Source: Asaia krungthepensis NRIC 0535
GTDB taxonomy: Bacteria > Pseudomonadota > Alphaproteobacteria > Acetobacterales > Acetobacteraceae
Length of the DNA: 64,000 nt
Assembly (NCBI RefSeq): GCF_025995175.1
Contig: NZ_BAPV01000043.1
Coordinates: 1 to 64,000 of the forward strand
Direction of reading: 5' to 3'
Part shown: in pieces, positions 63,028-64,000 of the stretch
Numbering within the stretch: the first letter of the stretch is position 1
Layout of the letters: the number at the start of each line of letters is the position of its first letter
Made by a program: the position numbers and the translations under genes
Notes under the pieces: model-generated
Told to the model about the DNA's origin: nothing
Seen by the model: only the letters and a program-made list of their open reading frames with translations
Database searches by the model: none

Positions 63028-63771
63028 ATGGTCGATGCAGAGCGCCAAGACCTGATGCAAGCCTTGCCCTTTGCACGCCGTTTTGCAAGGGCTCTTGAAG
63101 GCAGCCAGAAACAGGGCGACCAGCTTGTCGCTCTGGCGATCAAGGATATGATGACCCGCAAGGGAGGGCATGATCTGGGAGTCAGGTACCGGCTCTACCG
63201 CTCCATCATCACCTGTTTCGGGATGGAAAGCGAGAGCCTCCACGCCTCGTCTTCTCTTACTTTGACACAGCGTTACGTCCTTCTGCTGACCTCGCTTGAG
63301 GAAGTGCCCCTGAGCGCGGTCGCGCTCATTCTCGATCGGTCGGAGGCGGATATCCTCGCCGACATCTCGAAGGCCAATGACGGATTGCGATCTGTTGCCG
63401 AGACCAGCGTGCTCATTATCGAGGATGAGCCGATCATCGCCATGGATATCCAGGACGTCGTTCAGCAATGCGGTCACCGTATCGCAGGAGTGGCCTATAC
63501 CGAGGCTGATGCCGTGAGGATCGCCAAAGAGACGCGACCCGGGCTCATTCTGGCCGATATCAACCTCGGTGGCGGTGGCGACGGCATGCACGCGGTCGGG
63601 CGTATCATGAAAGATCATCAGGCACCGGTGATTTTTGTCACCGCGTATCCTGAGCGCCTCCTCACGGGAGAGCAGGAGGAACCCTCCTTCATCATCACGA
63701 AGCCCTTCGAACCGACAACGCTGGCCATTACCACCTATCAGGCCGTGACGGGCGGGCTCAAAGCGATCTGA
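63028..63771 (+). CDS. phyR: PhyR general stress response regulator
   Basis: A 247-residue protein with the PhyR architecture: an N-terminal sigma-like domain (residues 1-120, SLEEVPLSAVALILDRSEADI mimics region 4) and a C-terminal receiver with acidic pocket IIEDEP, phospho-Asp177 in LILADINLGG and Lys in IITKPFEP. When phosphorylated it binds NepR and frees the sigma factor. Shares a very short divergent promoter region with the second ECF gene. Confidence 0.95.
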   Translation: MVDAERQDLMQALPFARRFARALEGSQKQGDQLVALAIKDMMTRKGGHDLGVRYRLYRSIITCFGMESESLHASSSLTLTQRYVLLLTSLEEVPLSAVALILDRSEADILADISKANDGLRSVAETSVLIIEDEPIIAMDIQDVVQQCGHRIAGVAYTEADAVRIAKETRPGLILADINLGGGGDGMHAVGRIMKDHQAPVIFVTAYPERLLTGEQEEPSFIITKPFEPTTLAITTYQAVTGGLKAI

Positions 63772-63806
63772 CTTGCATCACCGGGGCCTGTGCGACACAT
63801 AGGGGC

Positions 63807-64000
63807 ATGGCCGCACCGATCCTTCATCTCCGTGATATTGTTTATACTCTGGGCGGACGCCCTCTGCTCGACGGAGCCGAAATCGGCGTCGCACCAGGCG
63901 AGAAGCTCTGCCTCGTGGGCCGCAATGGCTCCGGGAAATCAACGCTTCTGCGCATCGCAGCCGGTGAGATCACACCCGATTCAGGGCAGTGCTTCGTGCA
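63807..64000 (+). CDS. ABC-F family ATPase, 3' part outside window
   Basis: The 64 codons present read MAAPILHLRDIVYTLGGRPLLDG, followed by Walker A VGRNGSGKSTLL and AAGEITPDSGQ. This matches the first nucleotide-binding domain of ABC-F proteins, possibly Uup. An AGGGG is only one base from the ATG, so the start is slightly uncertain. Truncated by the window end. Confidence 0.8.
   Translation, partial: MAAPILHLRDIVYTLGGRPLLDGAEIGVAPGEKLCLVGRNGSGKSTLLRIAAGEITPDSGQCFV

Noticed and set aside
61451-63030. EcfG-type promoters (GGAAC with a CGTT-like -10 element) in the stress locus.
   Set aside because: GGAAC-like and CGTT-like pieces occur but not with the 16-18 base spacing expected, so no call was made.
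1-64000. CRISPR arrays, tRNA or rRNA genes.
   Set aside because: No regularly spaced direct repeats and no cloverleaf-like or rRNA sequence were found on reading the intergenic regions by eye.

Overview
The window looks like chromosome of an acetic acid bacterium (Acetobacteraceae, Alphaproteobacteria). The evidence is a fused bcsAB cellulose synthase followed by bcsC and the acetobacterial crystallisation subunit bcsD, a GH8 endoglucanase heading that operon, an alphaproteobacterial PhyR/NepR/EcfG general stress response locus, high GC, and IS5-family insertion sequences typical of this group. Asaia or a close genus is plausible, but the sequence alone does not fix the genus.

Layout. (1) 1-29 kb is a redox/electrophile stress zone. 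An IS end at the left edge is followed by a LysR regulator divergent from seven detoxification genes (two GSTs, YghU, an OYE-family ene-reductase, a peroxiredoxin-like protein, a carboxymuconolactone-decarboxylase-like protein, an SDR). Next comes a compact periplasmic methionine-repair island at 7.0-11.5 kb: sigF-nrsF, exported msrA and msrB, a YedZ/YedY-like cytochrome/molybdoenzyme pair and a methionine-rich exported peptide (MrpX-like). Three sites matching GTAACY-N16-CGAA precede its three transcription units, so the island reads as one SigF regulon. (2) 11.6-28.9 kb holds further LysR- and XRE-linked oxidoreductases, arfB, a folate-independent methionine synthase pair (mesX/mesD) with an MTHFR-like neighbour, a POT/MFS transporter, MAPEG and DUF5694 proteins, a SnoaL-like protein, an SDR and a polysaccharide deacetylase-like protein.

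(3) 29.0-32.3 kb is a scar of two decayed IS5-family elements next to an AT-richer gene for a secreted right-handed beta-helix protein. (4) 32.6-45.1 kb is a urea module: ureC, a fused ureAB, and the urea ABC transporter urtABCDE, divergent from a 1133-residue NCS1-permease/histidine-kinase/receiver hybrid and a LuxR-type response regulator. No urease maturation genes (ureDEFG) lie in the window. (5) 45.2-58.3 kb holds a two-domain SGNH hydrolase convergent with the cellulose operon cmcAx-ccp/bcsP-like-bcsQ-bcsAB-bcsC-bcsD. (6) 59.4-63.8 kb is the general stress response locus (HWE/HisKA_2 kinase, NepR, two ECF sigma factors, divergent PhyR). The window ends inside an ABC-F ATPase gene.

The strongest system-level observations are the SigF methionine-oxidation island with its promoter set, the MesX/MesD pair, and the transporter-fused sensor kinase facing the urea uptake operon. 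All assignments come from reading translated sequence and motifs; no database search was run.
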